A DNA stretch of 43,006 bases from Candidatus Parcubacteria bacterium (lineage in GTDB: Bacteria > Patescibacteriota > Patescibacteriia > Patescibacteriales > UBA12075). The translations under genes and the position numbers were made by a program. The notes under the pieces were generated by a model. The model saw only the letters and a program-made list of their open reading frames with translations. It had not been told where the DNA came from and did no database searches. This document shows positions 10,121-19,550 of the stretch, piece by piece; position 1 is the stretch's first letter, and each line of letters starts with the position of its first letter. The stretch spans positions 1 to 43,006 of the forward strand of contig JAGLYP010000018.1 of NCBI GenBank assembly GCA_023132155.1, given 5' to 3'.

Positions 10121-10618
10121 TTATAATAAATCATCCGTTTCCAAAATTTTATCCAGTTTTTCGTCTAACTGTTTCATATCAACTTTTTGTTCAGTTTTTT
10201 TACTTTCCTTTTTATCAATAATCTTGCTTTCTTTTTTTTCTTCTTTAATTTTTTCACTAATTTTCTTTTCTTCCCGCATTTTTTCGGCTTTAATTTCTTT
10301 TTCGCTGAGCAATTTTTTAACAACGATCATATGCCGTAAAATTTCATTGTTTAGGCGAAATTCCCGATTGATTTTATTAATATTTTCGCTCAGACAATCA
10401 AATTCAGCTAAAGAATAATAACCGTAATGAAAATGTTTTATCGGATAAGTAAATTTTTTCTTGCCCCATTCCTCGCTATATGTAATCTTTCCGCTGTTAT
10501 CGGTAATGGTTTTGTGCGCGGTTTTAACCACATTTTTTAATTCGTCTTCCGAATATTTATTGGAAACAATAAATAATAATTCATAATGAGGAATTTCTGC
10601 TGATTTATTTTTTGCCAT
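10121..10618 (-). CDS. rpsF: 30S ribosomal protein S6 with charged C-terminal extension
   Basis: HYELLFIVSNKYSEDELKNVVKTAHKTITDNSGKITYSEEWGKKKFTYPIKHFHYGYYSLAEF; operon position rpsF-ssb-rpsR. Confidence 0.93.
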   Translation of the reverse strand: MAKNKSAEIPHYELLFIVSNKYSEDELKNVVKTAHKTITDNSGKITYSEEWGKKKFTYPIKHFHYGYYSLAEFDCLSENINKINREFRLNNEILRHMIVVKKLLSEKEIKAEKMREEKKISEKIKEEKKESKIIDKKESKKTEQKVDMKQLDEKLDKILETDDLL

Positions 10619-10671
10619 AATATTTGCGGGCTTTAATAGAGTTTACTAAAAGACCGTGATTAAATTTAAAT

Positions 10672-10750
10672 AAAAAATCCCCAAGATATTCTCTAATACT
10701 AGGGATTTTATTGAGAATACCTTTAGTTCTGCTTAATTTGTTTCAGAACT
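10672..10750 (-). promoter_or_regulatory. Attenuator-like leader of the rpsF operon
   Basis: On the minus strand: AGTTCTG/CAGAACT hairpin, then GGTATTCTC/GAGAATATC and AAAATCCC/GGGATTTT-TTATTT helices that interleave. Confidence 0.6.
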
Positions 10751-10796
10751 GCCTATAAAAATAAGCGCGGAAAAGGTTTTTTGATTGTTTTAATTG

Positions 10797-10836
10797 TAAA
10801 TATATCCTAGCATAGAGTTAAAAAAAATGCAAAGTT
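10797..10836 (-). promoter_or_regulatory. Putative sigma70-type promoter for the rpsF operon
   Basis: Minus strand TTGCAT-N17-TAGGAT with extended -10 TGC. Confidence 0.5.
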
Positions 10837-10911
10837 AAATCCTTGAAATTAGCTTATTTTGTGGAATTTGATATAATTAAATTTATAACATATAGATATA
10901 AATACACTTAT

Positions 10912-12093
10912 ATGAAATATTTTTTTGAGTTAGGCAATAATCCCGCGTTATCAATCGCGGAAATTTTTTCAGTTTTAGGGGCGCGTGAAAATTATAAAAT
11001 AATTAATAATAAAATATTAATTATAGAATCTGAAACAGAATTGGAAGAAAAAAAATTAATTCAACGAATGGGCGGCGTGATTAAAATCGGCAAAATCATC
11101 CTTGAAGAAGTTAAAAAAATAAATTTAGAAAATTTAAGCGAGTATCTTGAAGAACAAACAAAAGCGGAATCAAAAATTTTTTTCGGGTTTTCCTATTATG
11201 GAAGCAAAAGAATAAATTTAAAACCTTTGGGAATGGAAACGAAAAAATATTTTAAGCAAAAAGGCTTATCAAGCCGCTGGGTAAACAGCAAAGAAAACAT
11301 TTTATCAAGCGTAGTTGTGGAGCAGAACAATTTAATTAAAAAAGGGTTTGAATTGGTTGTAATAGAAAATAAAGAAAATTTTTTAGTTGGCGAAACAAAA
11401 GCCGTCCAGCCTTTTAAAGAACTATCTTTTAGGGATTATGGCCGGCCGGCAAGAGATGATCGTTCCGGAATGCTCCCGCCGAAATTGGCGCAAATAATGA
11501 TAAATTTAGCGCTCGCTCCTTTTGAAAATAAAAAGAACGCGGTTTTGCTGGATCCGTTTTGCGGTTCAGGCACGCTCTTAACAGAAGCTTGTTTGAGGGA
11601 CATTAAAAATATTATCGGAACCGATATTTCCCCCAAAGCCGTTTTAGACGCGAAAAAAAATATTAATTGGGCTATAAAGAATAAAGGAAAAGATAAGGCG
11701 CGAATATTTGAATGCGATGTAAAAAAAATCGCGAACAAAATTCAAAAAAAATCAATTGACGCGATTGCAACGGAACCGTATTTGGGGCCGCAACGCGGAA
11801 GAATTGATATTAAAAAAACCGTGAAAGCATTAGAGGAGTTATATACGAAGGCTTTCGCGCGATTTGCTAAAATTTTAAAGCCAAAAAGGAGAATTGTAAT
11901 AATTTTTCCGGTTTTTAATTTGGGGAAAAATAAAAAAGTTTTTATAAACCCGGAGTTTTTACAATTTAAAACAGTTTTTCCTTTGCCGGAAAAACTGTTG
12001 GAAAAATATAAAAATCTTTTAAGCAAAAGAGGCGCGATTGTTTACGGACGGCAAGGGCAAAGAGTTTGGCGGGAAATTTTGATTTTGGAGTAA
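10912..12093 (+). CDS. Trm11-like tRNA guanine-N2 methyltransferase (THUMP + SAM methyltransferase)
   Basis: MKYFFELGNNPALSIAEIFSVL start; DPFCGSGTLLTEACLR motif; catalytic-like TEPYLGP. ORF track opens at 10843, but homology-like N-terminus begins at the ATG at 10912. Confidence 0.8.
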   Translation: MKYFFELGNNPALSIAEIFSVLGARENYKIINNKILIIESETELEEKKLIQRMGGVIKIGKIILEEVKKINLENLSEYLEEQTKAESKIFFGFSYYGSKRINLKPLGMETKKYFKQKGLSSRWVNSKENILSSVVVEQNNLIKKGFELVVIENKENFLVGETKAVQPFKELSFRDYGRPARDDRSGMLPPKLAQIMINLALAPFENKKNAVLLDPFCGSGTLLTEACLRDIKNIIGTDISPKAVLDAKKNINWAIKNKGKDKARIFECDVKKIANKIQKKSIDAIATEPYLGPQRGRIDIKKTVKALEELYTKAFARFAKILKPKRRIVIIFPVFNLGKNKKVFINPEFLQFKTVFPLPEKLLEKYKNLLSKRGAIVYGRQGQRVWREILILE

Positions 12094-12221
12094 AAGGCGG
12101 GATTTTACCAAATAACCGCAGCTGGATAACTTTGTTAATTTTTTTATGCGATTCATGTATTACAGATATCTCCTTCCTCTGTCGCTTCAGTCGAGATGAC
12201 AAAAAAACAGGAATGACAAAT

Positions 12222-14969
12222 TTAATCCCCAACCGTCCCGCTCTCTATTTTCTCCAAATTTTCATCAGTGATTCCCAGTGATAAAAAACGCATAATTTCA
12301 TAAGCCGATTCCCCGTCTTTCATATAATAGCGCCGCCTATCGTCGGGGTTTAAATACCATGCTTCGCCGCGCGATTCAACCTGCAAAAGAATTTTGCCTT
12401 TTAATTTTCCGGTTAAAGTATTATTAATCTCTGTTTTGCCCGCGCCGAGCGGGTTGTAAGAACCTAAAACCTCCTCTCCGTCATCATAACCGTCGCCATC
12501 GCTATCTCTGTCATACATATCGGTTCCCAATGCTTCTTCCATTTTATCCGGAATTAAGTCGCCGTCATAATCCCACTCATCAAAACGATTATCAAGGCCG
12601 ATTGGAATTTTATTTAAATCTTCATTTGTGATTCCCAGACCGAACTTTCTTAGCATTTCATAAGCTGTTTCCCCGTCTTTCATATAGTAGCGTTTTCTGC
12701 TGGCAGTATCAACATACCAGGCCTCGCCGCGCGATTCAACCTGCAAGAGTATGCGGCCGCTTAATTTATCTCCAAGTGAATATGATATTTCAGGAACAGC
12801 CAGTTGGAATTTTTTGTCAGGACTGATAATTTGATTATTCGCGAATTGTATAATCACTGTTTGGTTTTTATTGTTTTCAGCATATAGCACTTGCCCGTAT
12901 TCTATTTTATCGTCTATAACGGTAAAAAGATAAGGATTTGGCGTCAATGAAATATTGATAGAATTTTCTTTACTGCTTGCGGTTTTTAATTTTTTGCCTT
13001 TAACAAAGTAACCGTTGTCGTTTTCAATCAATTCGTAAATATTTACGGTTTTGCCGGCAAGAGTTTCGTTTGAACCGTTTTTTATGATGATTCGCGTATT
13101 ATTTTTAACCAAGTTAAAAGTATTGCGCGTCCTGTTTTTAATATTAATGTTCCAAAAGGAATTATCTTTGCCTAAATAATCTTTAACCGCTGCCGCGTAA
13201 TATCCGTTTGGGTATTCAAAACGCGCGTTGCCGCGTACATCGGTTTTGGCTGATTTTAATTTTTTTCCCAATATGTATTCGCCATTCGCGCTTCTTTTTT
13301 GTTCATAAAGATTAATCATTTCATCTTGGATAACCGTGCCATCGGGGTTTTTGCAGTTTAAAATAATATCGCTATAAACATAGTTTAAGTTAAAATTTTC
13401 ATTTTTATTTATATTTAAATCATATTCAATAAAATTGGCGCCTTCCTCGCCCTTGCTTTCAATTATATATGTGCCGCGCTTATTTTTGTCGTAAGGATGA
13501 TCATAGGAAACATAAATAGTAACCATGCCTTCTTCACTTGTGTTGAGCTTGGAAGAAACCAAATCTTGTTTTTCTTTAATCGGCATATCGTCCGCGTCGT
13601 ATTTTTGCGTATAAATGGAAAAGCTATGATTTTTAACCAGTTCCTTATGGCCGTTTCGCAAAATAATGTTAAAACTTGGCAGTTGTTTGGTGATTTTAAT
13701 ATCCTGCCCGCAGCTAAATTGAATTTCGTTAAAATACCAAAAGTCACCAACAGAAGAATTTTTATCATAAATTTGCAAGGCATACTTTTTTCTTGGATCA
13801 GGGTAAACAGTAACAACGCCTTCACCGTTTTCGTTAACAATTCCTTCGTCCAATTTTTCGTCAATTGCCGGCAGTCCGTCCGCGTCGGTAATTTGTTCAT
13901 ATAAATTATAATTTAATCCCGGTATTAAATTATAATCAAGGTTTTTAGTATAAAGTGAAAAAATTGAAGCCGCGGAGCAAGCACCATCTCCTGACTCCCA
14001 AGAGTCATTTGTATTTAAGGCGTAAGCGCTTCTTTTCTGATCATTGATTTCCAAATCCCAAAAATATGTGTATTGACCGTTTTTTCCTGTTAATCGCGCG
14101 GCATAAATTCCAGCCGGATATTTAAAAGCCGCTATACCGAAATCGTCAGTATAAATATCTTTTATTTTTTCACCGAGAATATCATTGGAATCTTCATCTT
14201 CAACTTGCTCAAATATTTCAATTTTTTCATTGGCAGGAAAAGGAATATCATTTTTATCGCGCAATTCGAGTTTTAGTTCGCTAAAAATATAATTAATTTC
14301 AGTTTCATTTCCAGCGTCTGCTTGAATGTCATATACGGCGTAAACGCCTTTATTTGAATTGGTTTTTTCGAAAATATAATAGCCGTTGTTAACATTAATC
14401 GACTCTTGTTCGCTTGGAACATAAACCGTAACCTCTCCCTTGTCTCCGGTATTTAGGGTTGCAAGCAAATTTCCTCTTTCTTTTATCGGTTCGTTATCAG
14501 CGTCATATTTTTGCAAATACAGATTAAAACTCTCGTTTTTCATTAAATTTTCATCAGCATCTCTGAGAATAAATTTTATTGAGCTTAAAACATTGCTTTG
14601 CTCTGAATTTTCGCCGCAGGAAATTGTATTGTTATAAAACCAAAACACCGATTCTTCTTTTGCGATATGGCTTATTTTATAAACGTAATGCTCGCTTTTC
14701 GGCTCTTTTATAATAGCGCTAAAAAATCCGGTAATCGCGCTGGTTTTTCCCGAACTGACTTTAAGACCGTATTTCGGATTATTATCCGCGTCATATATTT
14801 GTTCGTAAACCTCAACGCTTATATTTGGAACAAAATCACCGTTGGCGTTTCTGACTACAAAATTAATAAGCGCGTTCGCGCATTCTTCTTCTTGCGCGAT
14901 AATTTTTATCGGAATAGCTAAAAAATTAATTAAAAAAATCAGAATTAGAATTAAAAATTTTTTGAGCAT
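12222..14969 (-). CDS. Large secreted repeat protein: tandem beta domains, Ca-binding TSP3-like motif and two CPR-type GEAWYxxxxxRRYYMKDGExAYE domains
   Basis: 915 aa; signal peptide; repeats of (L/I)YEQKYDADxxPI; two copies of GRILLQVESRGEAWYVDTASRKRYYMKDGETAYEMLRKFGLGIT; DRDSDGDGYDDGEEVLGSYNPLG. Confidence 0.8.
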   Translation of the reverse strand: MLKKFLILILIFLINFLAIPIKIIAQEEECANALINFVVRNANGDFVPNISVEVYEQIYDADNNPKYGLKVSSGKTSAITGFFSAIIKEPKSEHYVYKISHIAKEESVFWFYNNTISCGENSEQSNVLSSIKFILRDADENLMKNESFNLYLQKYDADNEPIKERGNLLATLNTGDKGEVTVYVPSEQESINVNNGYYIFEKTNSNKGVYAVYDIQADAGNETEINYIFSELKLELRDKNDIPFPANEKIEIFEQVEDEDSNDILGEKIKDIYTDDFGIAAFKYPAGIYAARLTGKNGQYTYFWDLEINDQKRSAYALNTNDSWESGDGACSAASIFSLYTKNLDYNLIPGLNYNLYEQITDADGLPAIDEKLDEGIVNENGEGVVTVYPDPRKKYALQIYDKNSSVGDFWYFNEIQFSCGQDIKITKQLPSFNIILRNGHKELVKNHSFSIYTQKYDADDMPIKEKQDLVSSKLNTSEEGMVTIYVSYDHPYDKNKRGTYIIESKGEEGANFIEYDLNINKNENFNLNYVYSDIILNCKNPDGTVIQDEMINLYEQKRSANGEYILGKKLKSAKTDVRGNARFEYPNGYYAAAVKDYLGKDNSFWNINIKNRTRNTFNLVKNNTRIIIKNGSNETLAGKTVNIYELIENDNGYFVKGKKLKTASSKENSINISLTPNPYLFTVIDDKIEYGQVLYAENNKNQTVIIQFANNQIISPDKKFQLAVPEISYSLGDKLSGRILLQVESRGEAWYVDTASRKRYYMKDGETAYEMLRKFGLGITNEDLNKIPIGLDNRFDEWDYDGDLIPDKMEEALGTDMYDRDSDGDGYDDGEEVLGSYNPLGAGKTEINNTLTGKLKGKILLQVESRGEAWYLNPDDRRRYYMKDGESAYEIMRFLSLGITDENLEKIESGTVGD

Positions 14970-14986
14970 AAATTTTATTATATTTT

Positions 14987-16369
14987 TTAACTTTTAACAA
15001 TCGGAAAAAGCAAAGTTATTTGCGTGCCGACTCCTTTTATTGAGTCAATCATAATCTCTCCTCCCATAAGTTCAACGAATTTTTTGGTAATCCAAAGTCC
15101 AAGTCCTGTGCCTACGATATTTTTAGTTTTATCGCTTTGAATGCGGTAAAATTTTTCAAACAGTCTTTCTCTTTCTTTGCTTGACATGCCTATTCCAGTG
15201 TCTTTTATTGTTATTTCCAGAATTGAGGCATTGTCTTTTTCTTTGGTAATAATTTTTATGCCTCCATTTTCCGTATATTTAATGGCATTGCCGATTAAAT
15301 TAATCAAAACCTGTTTTAAGCGGTCAGTATCAACATTTATTATCGGCAAAATTTGCGTATTGCTTTTGAAATCAAGGTATAATTTTTTATTTTCCGCCTG
15401 AACGCTTAAATTTTCAATAACTTCATTGATTATGTGGCCGGCGTCAGCCGGTTTTAAATTCATTTTTACGCGATTTTGTTCAATGCGGCTGACATTTAAC
15501 AAGTCTTCCACCAATATTGCCAAGCGCTCTGATTCACGCTGAATCATAAGCGCGCTTTTTTTGACTTTATCATTGACTTTGCCCAGCGTGCCGTCCACAA
15601 TCATTGACGTAAAACCGCGAATTCCGGTTACCGGAGTGCGCAATTCATGCGAGGCGATTGAAATAAATTCATCTTTCATTTTATCCACTTCTTTAATTTT
15701 TCTATAAAGCAAAGCGTAATCCCATAGGCGGACGGCAACCAGTAAAAACATAATTACGATTATAACCGTTCCGACTAAAATAAATATAGACGCGTTTCTG
15801 TTGTAATTTGTTAAATTATCAATTATTTCAGAGGATATTTTAATGCTGATCAGCGCTTGTTTGCTTCCGTCGCTTCCTGTCATCGGCATGGCCACTAGCC
15901 AGAAACGATTTTCAGGCGCGTCTATTTTTTGATTCGCGCCGGAAAGTCCAAGTGAATCCGTTGCCAAACCGTCATTTTTCGGCTGCAGCCATGCGAGTTT
16001 ATAAAAATAAAAATCATTTGTTTTTCCAATATTTTTTTTATCACTGGAAGCGATTATTTTAAAGTTATCGCCGTTTTTTTCCGGAATTAAAACATCAATC
16101 GCTTCAATCGCGATATTGTTTTTAATTAAAGCCTCTATTTTGATTTGTATAAAATCAGACCAAGGCAGATCGTTTTCCACTAAAGTAGCGATTGTTCTGC
16201 CCATGGAAAGCGCCTGTCTTTGCAAGGTTACATCAAGGGTTTGGTTATATTTATTAATAATAAAAACAGTGTTAAAAGTTATTAGCAGAGGGATTAGCAC
16301 AATTAAAAAAATACCATAAGCAATTTGAGACATCATCCTATTTTGTATAAAAAAATTTTTAATTTTCAT
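14987..16369 (-). CDS. Membrane sensor histidine kinase with extracellular sensor region
   Basis: Two TM helices, H-box SHELRTPVTGIRGF, N-box NLIGNAIKYTENGG, G-box DTGIGM, GTGLGLWITKKFVELMGG. Confidence 0.93.
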   Translation of the reverse strand: MKIKNFFIQNRMMSQIAYGIFLIVLIPLLITFNTVFIINKYNQTLDVTLQRQALSMGRTIATLVENDLPWSDFIQIKIEALIKNNIAIEAIDVLIPEKNGDNFKIIASSDKKNIGKTNDFYFYKLAWLQPKNDGLATDSLGLSGANQKIDAPENRFWLVAMPMTGSDGSKQALISIKISSEIIDNLTNYNRNASIFILVGTVIIVIMFLLVAVRLWDYALLYRKIKEVDKMKDEFISIASHELRTPVTGIRGFTSMIVDGTLGKVNDKVKKSALMIQRESERLAILVEDLLNVSRIEQNRVKMNLKPADAGHIINEVIENLSVQAENKKLYLDFKSNTQILPIINVDTDRLKQVLINLIGNAIKYTENGGIKIITKEKDNASILEITIKDTGIGMSSKERERLFEKFYRIQSDKTKNIVGTGLGLWITKKFVELMGGEIMIDSIKGVGTQITLLFPIVKS

Positions 16370-16378
16370 TAGTTAAAA

Positions 16379-19300
16379 TTATAAGTCTTGCGCGTCTTCC
16401 GCTCTTTTTTTATTTATTATAAAAATTATAAAAAGCATGATGCCGATGGCGATTATTATGATTGAAATATAAATATATAATTTTATCATACTTTCTGTTT
16501 TTGTTGTCCGAGAAGACGGCGCGGAAGCGGCAAACTCTTCTATTGAAATCGCTTTTGCCTCTTTAATAAAGAAGCTGATCGGACTTCCTTTTTTTATGAC
16601 GCGTCCGGTATTGTCATTTAAAGCGACATAAGCCTCGTGTTCGCCTTCAATTAAAGACTCGCTTAATTCATAGCGCCAATTTCCATATTCATCTGTTTCG
16701 GCTGTTATCAGCAGCGGAATATCGGAATATAAATATATGGTAACAACTGAACGCGGATCAGCTTGTCCGCTCAAAATATAGCCTTTATTGCCTTTATCGT
16801 TGTTATTTGTTATTTTTTTAATTTTAAAGTTGTTAGAAACATTTCCTTGCGTTTTGGGGTGTTCAATGGTTTTGTTGTTAAGAACTGCCAGATCAATTGC
16901 GGCCAGAGTTTTTTTAATGGCGCCGCTTCCAAGCGGGTTATAACCGTTTTTTACTTCTTCCCCATCGTTATAGCCGTCGCCGTCGCTGTCAATATTATTT
17001 TTGTCGGTGCCTATTCTTTTTTCAGCGTCATCCGGCAAGCCGTCGCCGTCAGAGTCAATTAATATGGCAAGCGGAGCCGTTTGAATTAAGGTGTCTGAAT
17101 TTTTTAATATCATGTTTTCGGAAGCGGCTATCATTTTTATTTTGGCATTAACATCGGCAACAGGGATTAATTCTTTTGAAATTTTTAATTTTGCCCGCAA
17201 TTCGCTGATTTTTTGTGATTTTTCTTGTTGTTCCGCGTAATTATCTTTCAATTCTTTAAATTTGATTTGCCTGTCGGAAATTACGCCTAAGAAGTTTTTT
17301 TCAATAATTTTTCGGCATTCCCATCTGTTTAAGTTTTCACAGGAGATTTTTTGCTGGTATTTGTTTAAGATAAAAGAGCGGCATTGTTTTTCGTCATCTA
17401 TTCCGGCTTTGCCGCATTCCTGAATTCCGTATTTTTTAAACAAAGCCTCGCCGCATTCTTTAACATCGTCAATGCCTAGTTTTTGGCATTCTTTAGCAAG
17501 ATATTTATTGTCCAAATAATAGCGGCATTGGCTTTTTTTGCTTATGCCGACTATTCGGCACTCTTCTTTTTCTTTTTGGCTTTTTAAATATTTTTCACAT
17601 TCAGCATCAATTGTAATTCCGGCTCGCAGACAATTTTGCGGAAGAGAATTTTGTTTGCTTAATTTTTGTTCGCATTCCTTTTCGGTGTTAATACCCGCGT
17701 CCAGACATTCTTTGGGAAGATGTTTTTTTTCTAGGTAGCTTTTGCACTCTCCATGTGTTTGTATATTAGCTTTTTGGCATTCCTGAGGCATCGCTTGAAA
17801 ATATATAAAATTATTGCAGGCATTTTCGGTAACAACTTTAGCTGCGCGGCATTCCCGGGGCAAAGATAGAAATTCAGCGCAAGCGCTTTCGCCTAGTTTT
17901 AATTTTCTGCATCGCAAGTCAAGTTTGAGATAATTTTCACATTGAATTTTTGTAATTAGACCGCTCTGCCTGCATTCATCAGCGAGCGCCAAATACTCAT
18001 CACAACGGTAGCTGTCTTTAATTCCCATGTCAGCGCATTCTTGGCTTAAATTGATTTCAGTATTTATTTCTTCTTGTTTCTCTTCTGTTTTTTCTTCTGA
18101 GCTAACAGTGCCTGATTCGGAAAAATTAATTGGTTTTTCAAGGCCAATGTTATTTTTTGTTGTTTCTTTTTTAATGTTTATTTTAACGCTTTTTTTCGCG
18201 GCAATTTGCCCGTTGATTATTACGCCCGCGGTTAATTCATATTCGCCGTTTACAAAGCCGGCAACCGGCAAAATAAAATAATATTCAAAATCATTTATAG
18301 GCGTGCCTGTAAATTTTTTATTTATTAATCCGGAAAGCGCGAATTCTACCTTGTCCGCGCTTTTGTTGGTTTTGATTGCGATTTTTTTATCATTTTCAAA
18401 TGTTATGGGAAAAGCATCAACAAAATCAATTGTTAATGCTTCGGAGTCTATTGGATTTTCTTTTGAAGTATCATAATTTTCTTTTGAATAATTAATTTCA
18501 ATCTCGTCGTTATAAATTTTTCCGGCAAAATTTGCTTGCGCCTTAATTTTGTATAAAGCCTCGGGAAAGCCGTCATTAATGTTCCAGCTAAAAGAATAAA
18601 TATTATTTTCAGATGCGATTCCTTTATGTTCGGCGTTTTTTGGGCCGATAACAAAGAATTTTACTTGGTCGGGAACAAAATTTGTTTGCGCTTTAATTGA
18701 GATTGGTCCGTTAATAAATTTATGTTCGTCAATAAAAATAATTTTTTTTGTTGATGAATCCGTTGAATTTATTTCTTCATCGTCTTTTATGCCCGTGCTA
18801 TCCGTATTTGCCTTCGTGATCGTATCATTGCCTGTATCATTATTTAAATCTGGATTAGCAGCGGTAATATCAATATCTTCATTTGGATCAAGATTTGAAT
18901 TTGAAGTTGTTACCGTTTCATTGTCAGTGTTAATAAGCTTTGTGTCTGCCGCGAAATCATTTTCAGTTTCTTCGGTTATTGCCGCGGCGGTTGTATCTTC
19001 TTCCGGCGTTTCATTAAAAATATTCAGAGAAACAGAATCGGAATTTACATAACTAATACCATCGTATGCGCGAGCGATTAATGCGTAAGAGCCATTTTCA
19101 ATATTTTCGGTTTGCCAAGAATAGGAAAATATATTTGTTTCCGGCTCTTTTGCCATTGCGACAGTGCTGAATATCGCATCGTTTTTGTATGTTTTTAAAT
19201 AAACATCATTGGTATCAAAAGTACTTTTAATTTGTAAACTAATCGCGCCTGTTATTATTTCGTCTGTTGGCAAATTAATAAAATCAAGCGTGTTCTCGCT

Positions 19301-19471
19301 GCTTGTTATAACGCTATTTTGAGCTTTTACAGAAAATAAATAAGGGGAAATTAAATAAAATAAAAAAACCGCTTGAAATACCACCAAGGAAATGGCAATA
19401 GATGCTTTTAGCAGTTTATTAAAAAAATTATTATAACAAAAAAATTTGCTAATTTTATTTAATTTTAGCAT
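16379..19471 (-). CDS. Large surface protein with Ig-like region, two-Cys tandem repeats, TSP3-like Ca-binding motif and C-terminal TM
   Basis: 1030 aa; about ten C..G(I/L)....C...L units; DSDGDGLPDDAEKRIGTDKNNIDSDGDGYNDGEEVKNGYNPLGSG; C-terminal TM. Confidence 0.8.
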   Translation of the reverse strand: MLKLNKISKFFCYNNFFNKLLKASIAISLVVFQAVFLFYLISPYLFSVKAQNSVITSSENTLDFINLPTDEIITGAISLQIKSTFDTNDVYLKTYKNDAIFSTVAMAKEPETNIFSYSWQTENIENGSYALIARAYDGISYVNSDSVSLNIFNETPEEDTTAAAITEETENDFAADTKLINTDNETVTTSNSNLDPNEDIDITAANPDLNNDTGNDTITKANTDSTGIKDDEEINSTDSSTKKIIFIDEHKFINGPISIKAQTNFVPDQVKFFVIGPKNAEHKGIASENNIYSFSWNINDGFPEALYKIKAQANFAGKIYNDEIEINYSKENYDTSKENPIDSEALTIDFVDAFPITFENDKKIAIKTNKSADKVEFALSGLINKKFTGTPINDFEYYFILPVAGFVNGEYELTAGVIINGQIAAKKSVKINIKKETTKNNIGLEKPINFSESGTVSSEEKTEEKQEEINTEINLSQECADMGIKDSYRCDEYLALADECRQSGLITKIQCENYLKLDLRCRKLKLGESACAEFLSLPRECRAAKVVTENACNNFIYFQAMPQECQKANIQTHGECKSYLEKKHLPKECLDAGINTEKECEQKLSKQNSLPQNCLRAGITIDAECEKYLKSQKEKEECRIVGISKKSQCRYYLDNKYLAKECQKLGIDDVKECGEALFKKYGIQECGKAGIDDEKQCRSFILNKYQQKISCENLNRWECRKIIEKNFLGVISDRQIKFKELKDNYAEQQEKSQKISELRAKLKISKELIPVADVNAKIKMIAASENMILKNSDTLIQTAPLAILIDSDGDGLPDDAEKRIGTDKNNIDSDGDGYNDGEEVKNGYNPLGSGAIKKTLAAIDLAVLNNKTIEHPKTQGNVSNNFKIKKITNNNDKGNKGYILSGQADPRSVVTIYLYSDIPLLITAETDEYGNWRYELSESLIEGEHEAYVALNDNTGRVIKKGSPISFFIKEAKAISIEEFAASAPSSRTTKTESMIKLYIYISIIIIAIGIMLFIIFIINKKRAEDAQDL

Positions 19472-19550
19472 GGGATTTGCTTTTATTTTTTGCTTTATTG
19501 CATTTTTATTATATCACAATATGCGCCTTAACGCAAAAAAATTATAAAAT

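Noticed and set aside
12066-12281. 71-aa plus-strand ORF
   Set aside because: Overlaps the methyltransferase end and the opposite-strand secreted protein; no protein-like features.
13463-13900. 145-aa minus-strand ORF inside the 915-aa gene
   Set aside because: Out-of-frame shadow of a repeat-rich gene with clearly protein-like translation in the long frame.
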